64,000 nucleotides of DNA from HXMU1420-13 sp965229525 (GTDB taxonomy: Bacteria > Bacteroidota > Rhodothermia > Balneolales > Balneolaceae). The DNA lies in assembly GCA_965229525.1 (NCBI GenBank), contig OZ245886.1, forward strand, positions 2,418,001-2,482,000, in the 5' to 3' direction. Each line of letters begins with the position of its first letter. Positions within the stretch are counted from its first letter, which is position 1. Below the pieces are notes generated by a model. The model worked only from the letters and a program-made list of their open reading frames with translations, was not told where the DNA came from and made no database searches. Position numbers and translations under genes: made by a program. Below, piece by piece: positions 26,601-34,223 of the stretch.

Positions 26601-26708
26601 AGCTAACGACCCGGCGTTTAAGCGGCCCCGGCACATAATTTAAGGTTTCGAAGCAAAGTAACGTTCTCGGGCATTATGTGCGGGGTCCGCTTGAAACGCT
26701 TGTTAGGT
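26601..26708 (-). other. attC recombination site (cassette A tail)
   Basis: 108 bases. On the minus strand: R'' ACCTAAC, arm AAGCGTTTCAAGCGG, stem CCCCGCACATAAT paired with ATTATGTGCCGGGG, TTCG apex, arm GGCCGCTTAAACGC, and R' GTTAGCT. The core GTTAGCT becomes the head of cassette B. Similarity to the 110-base site downstream suggests a homogeneous, sedentary-type attC family. Confidence 0.88.
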
Positions 26709-26728
26709 TGCCAAGCACATTTGAGCGC

Positions 26729-27139
26729 TTAAACATCTTCGTATTTTAAAAGAGCTTCGATATCAGTTAGAAATGGAGGAATTACAGTTTGATCAGTAGA
26801 GAATGTAAACTTAAGATTGTGATCAGAAAATGTTCCACCGACCTGCCCACTGACAATAATTCTTCCATCTTTTTCAAATAGAAATGATAAAAAAGCATCT
26901 GAATCATAATCTTGAAGTTTAACTTCTCCACTTAATTGGGAATAACTTTCTTCGAGTTTTTTGAGTGACTTTTTAAGCTCTTCTTTTGAAATACAAAATG
27001 ATGATTCCCCAGAAAATACACCTGATTTGACCGACAACTTAAAAGTAAAATGAAGTTGAACTAAGTACTTTAGTGAAAAGATCAAAGATTTTGATGGATC
27101 ATGAGTTTTCAGCTCAAAAACTTTATCTATTTCTATCAT
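26729..27139 (-). CDS. Cassette A: hypothetical protein (136 aa)
   Basis: The gene starts at ATG 27139, 41 bases from the cassette head, and stops 21 bases before the attC. The protein has no signal peptide or membrane segment. It shows alternating strands and one amphipathic helix: FTFKLSVKSGVFSGESSFC, KEELKKSLKKLEESYSQL, and FLSFLFEKDGRIIVSGQVGG. The strand-helix-strand pattern with a DSDAFLSFLFE core is reminiscent of small immunity-type proteins that occur in toxin loci and integrons. The resemblance is too weak to name a family. It is probably cytosolic. Confidence 0.6.
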   Translation of the reverse strand: MIEIDKVFELKTHDPSKSLIFSLKYLVQLHFTFKLSVKSGVFSGESSFCISKEELKKSLKKLEESYSQLSGEVKLQDYDSDAFLSFLFEKDGRIIVSGQVGGTFSDHNLKFTFSTDQTVIPPFLTDIEALLKYEDV

Positions 27140-27174
27140 TTCATTCGATTAAGCAAATTCTGAAATATTAGGCG

Positions 27175-27181
27175 ACCTAAC
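27175..27181 (-). other. Recombination core at head of cassette array
   Basis: On the minus strand this is GTTAGGT, matching GTTRRRY exactly and complementary to the R'' box of the attC at 26708-26702. Bases to its right (27182 onward) do not form an attC 3' arm, so the junction may be an attI-like or secondary insertion site, or the remnant of a lost upstream cassette. Confidence 0.65.
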
Positions 27182-27284
27182 ATATAATTATCCGAACAGG
27201 AATGTCAGGATTATTCAACTAAGATCAAAATAAACAAATGGTTAAAAGTGAACTCAATCCTCATTGCTCATACCTCAAAACTAT

Positions 27285-27857
27285 TTAAACCTCCTCAAAC
27301 CTAAAACAATCAATAGTATGATCATTTACAAGTCCACAAGCTTGCATATGCGCATACATGATGGTGCTTCCAACGAATTTAAATCCACGCTTTTTAAGGT
27401 CTTTGCTTAATGCATCTGATTCTGGGGAAGTAGCGGGTACCTCACTCATGGTTTTCCAGTGATTCACAATGGGTTTGCCATCCACAAACTGCCAGATATA
27501 AGCATCGAAAGTCCCAAATTCTTTCTGGGTTTCTAGAAATTTCTGGGCGTTGGTTACCGCTCCGCGGACTTTCAGTTTATTCCGAATAATTCCTTCAAAC
27601 TGAAGTAACTCCTGAATTTTGTCTTCATCAAATTGGGCGACTTTAACAGGATCAAAATCCGCAAATGCTTGACGGTAGCCATCACGACGCTTGAGTATTG
27701 TTGCCCAGCTCAATCCCGCCTGAGCACCTTCAAGGATCAAGAATTCAAAGTGTTTTCGGTCGTCATGCACCGGAACTCCCCATTCTTCGTCGTGGTATTT
27801 GATGTAGTTTTCGGATTGGTTCTTCGACCAATCGCAGCGGATTATTTCTTTACTCAT
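27285..27857 (-). CDS. tag: DNA-3-methyladenine glycosylase I
   Basis: 190 residues from ATG 27857; a frame open to 27983 runs into repeat sequence and is rejected. Tag landmarks: IRCDWSKN near the N-terminus with a zinc Cys, YIKYHDEEWGVP with a zinc His, the helix-hairpin-helix FEGIIRNKLKVRGAVTNAQ, and NDHTIDCFRF with the last zinc His and Cys. Length matches E. coli Tag (187 aa). It excises 3-methyladenine during base excision repair in the cytosol. The gene stands alone between the cassette array and a repeat-rich spacer. Confidence 0.93.
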   Translation of the reverse strand: MSKEIIRCDWSKNQSENYIKYHDEEWGVPVHDDRKHFEFLILEGAQAGLSWATILKRRDGYRQAFADFDPVKVAQFDEDKIQELLQFEGIIRNKLKVRGAVTNAQKFLETQKEFGTFDAYIWQFVDGKPIVNHWKTMSEVPATSPESDALSKDLKKRGFKFVGSTIMYAHMQACGLVNDHTIDCFRFEEV

Positions 27858-27941
27858 CTTTCTTCTTTGTTTCACCCACTCTGTCTCTCCCCTGTGATCA
27901 GTGGAGAGTACTTCAATATTAAGATTGAAAGCCAAATATGG

Positions 27942-27990
27942 AGCTCCCTCCTCTAATGTAGGGGAGGGTAGGGGTGGGGTCAAAATAAAA
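27942..27990. repeat. G-rich interspersed repeat, copy 1
   Basis: Starts GCTCCCTCCTCTAATGTAGG and continues through a GGGG-rich tail into GGTCAAAATAAAAA. It matches 28090-28134 with few changes. Together with the repeat at 28023-28066, it fills the 354-base gap 27858-28211, in which no gene is seen. Confidence 0.7.
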
Positions 27991-28022
27991 AGTGAAAATA
28001 TATAAATTGTGATTGAAGCAAA

Positions 28023-28066
28023 GATCTGCTGATTCTGCTTCCGACAGCCGTCGGGATCAGAATGAC
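28023..28066. repeat. Interspersed palindromic repeat (inverted relative to 34001-34040)
   Basis: The minus strand reads GTCATTCTGATCCCGAC, an internal GTCGG, then ends near CAGCAGATC. This matches the plus-strand element at 34001 (GTCATCTTGATCCCGAC ... GTCGGGAGAAGGATC). It belongs to the GTCAT family seen elsewhere in the window. Confidence 0.6.
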
Positions 28067-28089
28067 TTTAAAAGATAGATGAGTAATGT

Positions 28090-28134
28090 GCTCCCTCCCT
28101 TAATGTAGGGGTGGGCCGGGGTCAAAAGAAAAAT
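28090..28134. repeat. G-rich interspersed repeat, copy 2
   Basis: Starts GCTCCCTCCCTTAATGTAGG, then GGTGGGCCGGGGTCAAAAG. It is the second copy of the unit at 27942-27990, in the same orientation, about 148 bases apart. It lies upstream of the PEP carboxylase start. Confidence 0.7.
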
Positions 28135-28211
28135 GATGGAATAGAAATAAAAAACCCCAAAGTTTTACCTACATTGGTGGTTCACTCTCACACTAAATAA
28201 ATATCGAAGTA

Positions 28212-31013
28212 ATGCATTGGGTAGAGACGGTACGTCGACTTGCAGAATCCAGCAACATTAATGAGCACCTGGCTGAAAATATCACCACCCTAACACAGAT
28301 GCTTGAAGTGGTTTGTCGCGATCGGCAAGGGGAAGAGTTCATTAAGCTGCTTGGTGCAATGCCGCAAAAAGCGGTGGAAGCACTAGAAGAAGGAAACGAA
28401 GAATCATTAGCTGAGCTACAAAAATATGTGGAAGATTCGTCCGCAGAAGAGATCAAAGAATTCCTAAGAATCTACACGACGTTCTTCCATTTAGTGAACT
28501 CTTTAGAACAGCATGAAATTAGCCGAATTAATAGATTTCGTGAGTTTCAGGAAACCGCAGATAAGCCTCGAAATGAGAGTATCATGGAAGCGGTGTATAA
28601 AATGAAAGAGGCGGGGTATACACTTGAACAAGCCATCGACGTATTTGCTCAAATGGATATCCAGCCAACCATCACCGCACACCCTACCGAAGCACGTCGT
28701 CGAAGCGTATTAACCAAGCAGCATGAAATTAGCAGTATGATTGCCGCTCTTGGAGAAAAAAATAATACGGTTGATGAAGTCAAACATTTGAAGAGCGAGA
28801 TTGTTAATCAATTGAAGCTTTTATTAATGACCGATGAAGTTCGTGCAGAACGAATGACGGTAGAAGATGAAGTGGAAAACGGATTGTTCTATTTCTCTCA
28901 TACTATTTGGGATGTTGTTCCCCACCTTTATCAGGATATCAGGCTGGCGTTGGAAACGTATTACGGTGAATCGGGGGATCTGCCAATTGTATTGAAGTAC
29001 CGCTCATGGATTGGTGCGGATCGTGATGGGAATCCGAATGTAACGTCTGCCGTAACCTGGCGAACATTGATGGAACAGCGAAAAACAGCGTTCAAAATGT
29101 ACATTAAGAAACTGGACCATCTTCGTCGATATCTCAGCATTTCATATAAAGAGACGAGTATATCCAGTGAGCTTCGAGCTTCATTAAGAGAAGAAGAAAC
29201 AGCGAATCCATTGAGTGAATTATACGAGCGTCGATATCAGCGAGAGCCTTACCGACGTAAGATTACTCATATGATGCAATACATTCAGGAGCAGCAAAAT
29301 GTATTGAAATCTGAAAAGGCAGAGATACTTAAACTAGCTCCAAAGTATACAGCAAGTCATTTTATTGCTGATCTAGAACTTATCAGAAATAGTCTCATCG
29401 AAAATGATTTAGCAGGCTTAAGCGAGCAAGGCAGGCTTCAAGATTTAATTGTTTGTGCTAAAACGTTTGGTTTTCATTTAACGGCTTTGGATGTTCGACA
29501 GCATTCAAGATTGCATGAGGAAACCGTATCAGAATTATTGTCAAAGGGCGAAGTGATTGATGGATATGAAAATTTATCTGAGGAAGAAAAAATTGAGGTT
29601 TTAGAAAAAGAGCTTAAAAATCCACGCCCATTAAGCCCGATCAAATCTGAGCGTTCAGAGGTAGCAGAACGCGTGATGAGCGTTTTTGAGGAGATCAGAG
29701 ATATGATTGCTCTGGACCCAAATAGCTTTGGAAGTTATATCATCAGTATGGCCCATGGGGTAAGTGATATGCTAGAGGTACTTATTCTAGCAAAAGAACT
29801 TGGTTTATGGAGCATGACCGATGATGGAATTGATTCCAAATTAGACGTGGTTCCACTCTTCGAAACTATTGAGGATTTGGAAGAATCATCCAATCATATG
29901 GCAGTGATTTTTGAGCATCCTGTTTTCAGTAAGCAGATTGCCGCACGTAATAATTTCCAGGAAATCATGCTGGGCTATTCTGATAGTAACAAAGATGGTG
30001 GTTATTGGATGGCAAACTGGGCGTTGAATAAGGCGCAGTATGATTTGGGGATGGTTTGTCGTGAATATGGCGTCGATTTCAGACTATTTCATGGAACCGG
30101 TGGAACCGTTGGTCGAGGTGGAGGCCAGTCCAATAAAGCAATCACTGCTATGCCACCAGTGGCCAATAACGGCAAAATCCGGTTCACAGAGCAAGGTGAG
30201 GTAATCTCATTCAGGTATTCGTTGGAGAAAATTGCCCATCGACATTTAGAACAATTGGTAAATGCGATGGCTCAGGTCGTAATGGGGCAAACCAATAAGC
30301 CAAGCTATCTGTTCGATTCTGATTATGAATGGGATATGATGCAGGATCTGGCCAAAGAAACTATGAATAATTATCGTGGACTTATCGACGATGAAGATTT
30401 TTGGGATTGGTTCGTAAGTCATACGCCGGTTGAACACATTGGTAAATTACCTATTGCATCCAGACCAGTAATGCGTGGCGCCGGAGGTAAGCTGGATTTT
30501 GATGGATTAAGAGCTATTCCGTGGGTGTTCTCGTGGACTCAGCTCCGCTACAATGTTCCAGGTTGGTATGGGATTGGCGAGGCTTTAGCCAAGATTAAAA
30601 ACAAATACCCTGACGCTCTGGAAATCCTCCAGAAATGGCAAAATGAATGGCGTTTTTTCTATACCGTTATGAATAATTCTCAGCGTGAACTTGCAAGAAC
30701 GCATTTGGCTACTTCGGTGATTTATAACCGAGAGGACGATATGAAATTCCATAATATCATTAGTGAGGATTTTGGAAAAGCATGTAATCATATCACTAGT
30801 ATTACAGAGATTGATGAAATCTTAGGCCATAATCCAGTCATTCAAAAGTCGATCAAATTCAGGAACCCATTTACATTTCCACTAAATATTATTGAAGCTG
30901 AACTGTTACAAAGATGGGATCCATCAGCTCCGGTAGAAAAACAGCATGAAATAATGGAATTAATCTTCCTGAATATTAACGGAATTGCTGCAGCAATGCA
31001 GAGCACCGGGTGA
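28212..31013 (+). CDS. ppc: Phosphoenolpyruvate carboxylase
   Basis: 933 residues. PEPC carboxylates PEP to oxaloacetate, replenishing the TCA cycle. Catalytic blocks: TAHPTEARRRS with His157, GYSDSNKDGGYWMANW with Lys594, FHGTGGTVGRGGG with His627 and Arg635, and a C-terminus ending in AAAMQSTG, close to the usual ...GMRNTG tail. The Arg usually found after FHG (FHGRGG) is Thr629. The N-terminus aligns about 35 residues into E. coli PEPC, but an in-frame stop at 28197 excludes an upstream ATG. The ribosome binding site is weak. The gene is monocistronic or leads into ilvE, 65 bases on. Confidence 0.93.
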   Translation: MHWVETVRRLAESSNINEHLAENITTLTQMLEVVCRDRQGEEFIKLLGAMPQKAVEALEEGNEESLAELQKYVEDSSAEEIKEFLRIYTTFFHLVNSLEQHEISRINRFREFQETADKPRNESIMEAVYKMKEAGYTLEQAIDVFAQMDIQPTITAHPTEARRRSVLTKQHEISSMIAALGEKNNTVDEVKHLKSEIVNQLKLLLMTDEVRAERMTVEDEVENGLFYFSHTIWDVVPHLYQDIRLALETYYGESGDLPIVLKYRSWIGADRDGNPNVTSAVTWRTLMEQRKTAFKMYIKKLDHLRRYLSISYKETSISSELRASLREEETANPLSELYERRYQREPYRRKITHMMQYIQEQQNVLKSEKAEILKLAPKYTASHFIADLELIRNSLIENDLAGLSEQGRLQDLIVCAKTFGFHLTALDVRQHSRLHEETVSELLSKGEVIDGYENLSEEEKIEVLEKELKNPRPLSPIKSERSEVAERVMSVFEEIRDMIALDPNSFGSYIISMAHGVSDMLEVLILAKELGLWSMTDDGIDSKLDVVPLFETIEDLEESSNHMAVIFEHPVFSKQIAARNNFQEIMLGYSDSNKDGGYWMANWALNKAQYDLGMVCREYGVDFRLFHGTGGTVGRGGGQSNKAITAMPPVANNGKIRFTEQGEVISFRYSLEKIAHRHLEQLVNAMAQVVMGQTNKPSYLFDSDYEWDMMQDLAKETMNNYRGLIDDEDFWDWFVSHTPVEHIGKLPIASRPVMRGAGGKLDFDGLRAIPWVFSWTQLRYNVPGWYGIGEALAKIKNKYPDALEILQKWQNEWRFFYTVMNNSQRELARTHLATSVIYNREDDMKFHNIISEDFGKACNHITSITEIDEILGHNPVIQKSIKFRNPFTFPLNIIEAELLQRWDPSAPVEKQHEIMELIFLNINGIAAAMQSTG

Positions 31014-31078
31014 TGAATTCGCAGGCAAAAATCGTATATTCAGACTCCTGCCAAAACCCATGAAAAGAGTATAGAACT

Positions 31079-32167
31079 ATGAGCGAAACACTTACAAAAA
31101 CCGCATTAAAAATAGAACCGGCAACGTCAAGTAGGGTTCATGAAGTAGATTTCTCGAATCTACAATTTGGTCGCATGTTTGGAGATCATATGTTTGAAAT
31201 GATCTTCGAAAATGGAACATGGGGAGAGCCAACCATTAAACCTTATGGTACTATTCCTATTGCACCGGCAATGAACGTTTTTCATTATGGACAGGCTGTT
31301 TTTGAAGGTATGAAAGCATTTTATGTGGATGAGAAAACCATCAACATATTCCGACCAGAGGAACATCATGCTCGCTTCAATAGATCATGCCGTAGAATGT
31401 GCATTCCAGAGACCGAATATGATACATTTATCACAGCATTAGAAGCATTAATCAAACTCGATAAAAAATGGGTTCCTCAGGCAGCTGGTACGGCAATGTA
31501 TATTCGGCCATTTATATTTGCTAGTGAAGATTACCTGGCAGCTCGTATTTCTGATCGATATAGCTATTACATTATTACTAGTCCGGTTGGAGCTTATTAT
31601 GCAGAAGGATTTAACCCGGTTTCACTGGCAACTCCGGATGGTTATGTGCGTGCTGTAAAAGGTGGAACCGGTGAGGCTAAAACCAGTGGTAATTATGCGG
31701 CAAGTTTCCTTCCGGCACGAGAAGCTCAGCAAAATGGATATACTCAGGTACTTTGGTTGGATGCACATCACAATGAATATATAGAAGAAGTGGGCACCAT
31801 GAATATCCACTTTCTCATTAATGATACACTCGTTACACCTGAATTGAGCGGTTCTGTACTTCCAGGTATTACCCGAAAATCAGTGACCACACTTGCTGAG
31901 GAGTGGGGCTACAAGGTAGAAGAGCGCAAAATTTCAATTTCTGAGGTATTTGAAGCATCTGCAAATGGGAGTTTAAAAGAAGTATTCGGTTCAGGAACGG
32001 CAGCTGTAATTTCACCAGTAGGATTGATTGAACACAATGGTCAGCAAATCAATATTGGTGATGGAACCATCGGTGATTTCGCTCAACGTTTATTTAACGA
32101 AATTACTGGAATCCAGTATGGTAAAATTGAAGATCGTTACGGTTGGGTTCATTCGGTAAACGTGTAG
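31079..32167 (+). CDS. ilvE: Branched-chain amino acid aminotransferase
   Basis: 362 residues, the class II (longer) BCAT form. Features: FHYGQAVFEGMKAF near the substrate pocket, RPFIFAS, the PLP-binding loop KGGTGEAKTSGNYAAS with Lys201, EEVGTMNIHFL binding the cofactor, and SGTAAVISPVG at the phosphate site. It transfers amino groups between glutamate and Leu, Ile and Val keto acids. The fluoride channel gene starts 1 base after the stop, so the two are co-transcribed. Confidence 0.95.
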   Translation: MSETLTKTALKIEPATSSRVHEVDFSNLQFGRMFGDHMFEMIFENGTWGEPTIKPYGTIPIAPAMNVFHYGQAVFEGMKAFYVDEKTINIFRPEEHHARFNRSCRRMCIPETEYDTFITALEALIKLDKKWVPQAAGTAMYIRPFIFASEDYLAARISDRYSYYIITSPVGAYYAEGFNPVSLATPDGYVRAVKGGTGEAKTSGNYAASFLPAREAQQNGYTQVLWLDAHHNEYIEEVGTMNIHFLINDTLVTPELSGSVLPGITRKSVTTLAEEWGYKVEERKISISEVFEASANGSLKEVFGSGTAAVISPVGLIEHNGQQINIGDGTIGDFAQRLFNEITGIQYGKIEDRYGWVHSVNV

Positions 32168-32168
32168 G

Positions 32169-32561
32169 ATGAACCTGACGCTTTGGAAAATTCTGGCTAT
32201 TGGTGGAGGTGGATTTATTGGTGCAGTAGCTCGTTATCTACTTTCGACGACGATTCAGCATACAGTTAAGCCAGAACAATTTCCTATTGGGATTTTTGTA
32301 GTCAATATTGTTGGTTGTTTTTTGATTGGGCTACTCGCCGGACTATTCGAACTCAAATCCTGGATGAATGTCGAGCTTAGGCTTTTCGTATTTGTAGGAT
32401 TATTGGGAGGTTTTACCACATTCTCTACATACATCAACGATACATTCATCCTTGGGAAAGAAGGGGAGATGCTAGCAGCACTTTTAAACGTTGGCGGACA
32501 GGTGCTTATTGGGTTACTTTTTGTATGGCTGGGGTATTTGATAATTCGATTGTTTAATTGA
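32169..32561 (+). CDS. crcB: CrcB/Fluc fluoride ion channel
   Basis: 130 residues with four transmembrane helices. Family signatures: GGGGFIGAVARYLLS in TM1, VNIVGCFLIGLLAG in TM2 with the pore Asn, and GLLGGFTTFSTYINDT at the TM3 break that coordinates the central sodium. Dual-topology dimers export fluoride. It follows ilvE by 1 base, an odd partner, and no fluoride riboswitch is visible upstream because there is no leader. Expression is likely set by the ilvE promoter. Confidence 0.95.
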   Translation: MNLTLWKILAIGGGGFIGAVARYLLSTTIQHTVKPEQFPIGIFVVNIVGCFLIGLLAGLFELKSWMNVELRLFVFVGLLGGFTTFSTYINDTFILGKEGEMLAALLNVGGQVLIGLLFVWLGYLIIRLFN

Positions 32562-32599
32562 TGTACAATCAACATCTTAATTGAAATAATTATTTGAGT

Positions 32600-32782
32600 A
32601 TGGCAGAGAGTATAAAAGAAGAAGTAAGGAAAATTGCCGATAGTCTTGATGAAAATGCTGATTGGGAGGATGTCATGTATACTTTGTACGTACGTGAATC
32701 CATTCAAAAAGGAAAAAAAGACGTTAAGAAGAGTAATATTATATCTCACGAAGACATCAAAGTTAGATATAATTTGAAATGA
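32600..32782 (+). CDS. Antitoxin of ParE-type module (putative)
   Basis: 60 residues from ATG 32600; a TTG at 32594 is an alternative. The small charged helical protein has AESIKEEVRKIADSL followed by WEDVMYTLYVRESIQKGKKD and a C-terminal ISHEDIKVRYNL, typical of short antitoxins that pair with ParE/RelE toxins. The toxin ATG lies inside the last codon (4-base overlap 32779-32782), so translation is coupled. No DNA-binding domain can be named with certainty. Confidence 0.78.
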   Translation: MAESIKEEVRKIADSLDENADWEDVMYTLYVRESIQKGKKDVKKSNIISHEDIKVRYNLK

Positions 32783-33063
32783 TCATTTGGTCTAGACGTG
32801 CATCAGATCAACTTGATGCTATCTTCGAATACATTTCGAAAGACTCGCCAGTTTATGCTTTAAGATTTGTTGAGAAATTAATTTCTGATGTTGAATTATT
32901 TGCAACTCAACCAGAATCCGGCAGAATAGTGCCCGAGGAATCGAATCTGAATATCAGAGAATTTCAAGTTCACCCATATCGTGTCATTTATGAGATAAAT
33001 GGTGATCAAATTGAGATATTGACGATTATTCATGGTGCAAGACTTTTAGGGAACGTCGATTAA
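32779..33063 (+). CDS. ParE/RelE-superfamily toxin
   Basis: 94 residues. The ParE/RelE fold pattern is clear: IIWSRRASDQLDAIFEYIS, SPVYALRFVEKLISDVELF, QPESGRIVPE, and the C-terminal core strands FQVHPYRVIYEINGDQIEIL ending in IIHGARLL. ParE-type toxins inhibit gyrase, and RelE-type toxins cut mRNA on ribosomes; the HPYRVIYE strand with no obvious RelE catalytic Tyr at the end favours ParE. It overlaps the antitoxin by 4 bases and the convergent dehydrogenase by 4 bases. Confidence 0.88.
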   Translation: MIIWSRRASDQLDAIFEYISKDSPVYALRFVEKLISDVELFATQPESGRIVPEESNLNIREFQVHPYRVIYEINGDQIEILTIIHGARLLGNVD

Positions 33064-33986
33064 TATCTCTTTACCCGATCCACTTCATATAACAGCTCCA
33101 TCCCTGAAAGTGATCGTTTATAATTCTCTACGATAACTTTTGCTGCTTCTTTCGGGTCGGTGATTGAAGCAATATGTGGAGTGATCATAATCTTTGGCCG
33201 ATTCCAAAAAAGATGATTATTAGGAAGTGGTTCTTCTTCAAAAACATCCAAAGTTGCTCCGTCAAGAACTCCGGTATCTAATCCATATATCAGGTCTTCT
33301 TCAATGAGATGAGAGCCACGTGCCACATTAATCAAATAAGCTGGTTTTTTTAGCTTTTTAAAGAGATCCAATTCAAGAATTCCATCCGTTTCTTTGGTAA
33401 GTGGCAGCAAGCAAACCAGGATGTTTGTTTTCGAAAGGAATGCATCAAGCTCATCAAAAGAAAATGTCTCAACTCTTTCGATCTCATTTTCCTTTCTAGA
33501 CCATCCAACCACCGAATACCCATTTACGAGTAAGGAACTAACGACAGCCTGCCCCATTTCACCCAACCCCATTACGCCAACCACACAATCCGACTTTGGG
33601 ATAGCATCGTGAATACTCCAGAATCCTTCTCGTTTTTGATCCACATATTTGGAAGTGTTGAAGCGATAATTCTGAACAGCATTTAAGGCATATTCTGCCA
33701 TCTGTACTTTTAGGGATGGAATCATAACCCGAGTAATTCGAGCTGTTTCCGGAAGCGTCGGATCTCTGAAAATATGATCTACTCCGGCGCCCAGACTACT
33801 CACAACTTTGAGGTTAGTGTAATTCGACAGTACTTTTTCCGGATGATTCCAGCTCACTGCAAAAGTCACTCGATCTTTATTTTCAACTTTCGGCCAAACT
33901 TCCACATCCAGATTTGGGTCGACTTCCAGAAGAGCTTCTTTCCAGGGATTCATATCCCGATTTTTTGCAATAAGCAGTAATGACAT
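33060..33986 (-). CDS. D-2-hydroxyacid dehydrogenase (GhrA-like glyoxylate/hydroxypyruvate reductase)
   Basis: 308 residues. The D-isomer dehydrogenase pattern is complete: substrate loop SSLGAGVDHIFRD, Rossmann GVMGLGEMGQAVV, catalytic Arg in LINVARGSHLIEEDL, catalytic Glu in VFEEEPLP and catalytic His in MITPHIAS. The short length and the FWNRPKIMITPHIAS spacing match the GhrA group, which reduces glyoxylate and hydroxypyruvate with NADPH. It is transcribed alone, converging on the toxin gene. Confidence 0.88.
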   Translation of the reverse strand: MSLLLIAKNRDMNPWKEALLEVDPNLDVEVWPKVENKDRVTFAVSWNHPEKVLSNYTNLKVVSSLGAGVDHIFRDPTLPETARITRVMIPSLKVQMAEYALNAVQNYRFNTSKYVDQKREGFWSIHDAIPKSDCVVGVMGLGEMGQAVVSSLLVNGYSVVGWSRKENEIERVETFSFDELDAFLSKTNILVCLLPLTKETDGILELDLFKKLKKPAYLINVARGSHLIEEDLIYGLDTGVLDGATLDVFEEEPLPNNHLFWNRPKIMITPHIASITDPKEAAKVIVENYKRSLSGMELLYEVDRVKRY

Positions 33987-34000
33987 AGTCTTTTAATTTG

Positions 34001-34040
34001 GTCATCTTGATCCCGACTTGTCGGGAGAAGGATCTTGTCG
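34001..34040. repeat. Interspersed palindromic repeat, upstream of dehydrogenase
   Basis: GTCATCTTGATCCCGAC followed by TTGTCGGGAGAAGGATC. The stem GATCCCGACttGTCGGGA folds back. It is the plus-oriented partner of 28023-28066 and shares the GTCAT start with copies near 21302 and 23805. Confidence 0.6.
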
Positions 34041-34106
34041 GATAAAATACACAGCTTAATTCAAAAAATTAGGAATTAGGAATAGATGAATAAGGAATAA
34101 TTTGTT

Positions 34107-34223
34107 CACTGACCACTGACCACTGACCACTGACCACTGACCACTGACCACTGACCACTGACCACTGACCACTGACCACTGACCACTGACCACTGACCAC
34201 TGACCACTGACCACTGACCACTG
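34107..34223. repeat. Tandem heptamer array (CACTGAC)n, about 16.7 copies
   Basis: The 7-base unit CACTGAC repeats without variation from 34107 to 34218 (16 full copies) plus CACTG. The last copy runs straight into the umuC stop codon (34224-34226 on the minus strand). Perfect identity points to recent slippage. The 237-base gap 33987-34223 contains only this array and the repeat at 34001. Confidence 0.95.

Larger units (their letters stand above)
24593..27181 (-). mobile_element. Integron-type gene cassette array (three cassettes, no integrase in window)
   Basis: Three cassettes are read on the minus strand. Cassette A spans about 27180-26607, cassette B 26606-25101, and cassette C 25100 to the half attC at 24593. 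Each ends in an attC-like site, and the genes lie on the same strand with their stops 13-21 bases before the attC R'' box. The head of cassette A (GTTAGGT) is the exact complement of its tail R'' (ACCTAAC). Cassette B pairs GTTAGCT with AGCTAAC exactly. Cassette C pairs GCTATAC with GTATAAC with one mismatch. This head-tail match is what circular cassette excision and G^TT insertion produce. No intI gene or attI is seen, so in this window it is a cluster of attC sites lacking integrase. Confidence 0.85.

Noticed and set aside
28193..28456. 87-codon minus-strand frame over the ppc start
   Set aside because: It is a Ser/Cys-rich antisense shadow of the ppc reading frame with no independent support.
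32100..32168. Fluoride riboswitch before crcB
   Set aside because: crcB follows ilvE by 1 base, so there is no leader to fold, and no conserved pseudoknot pattern was seen.
34107..34223. Possible CRISPR array
   Set aside because: The unit is a 7-base tandem repeat with no spacers and no cas genes nearby.
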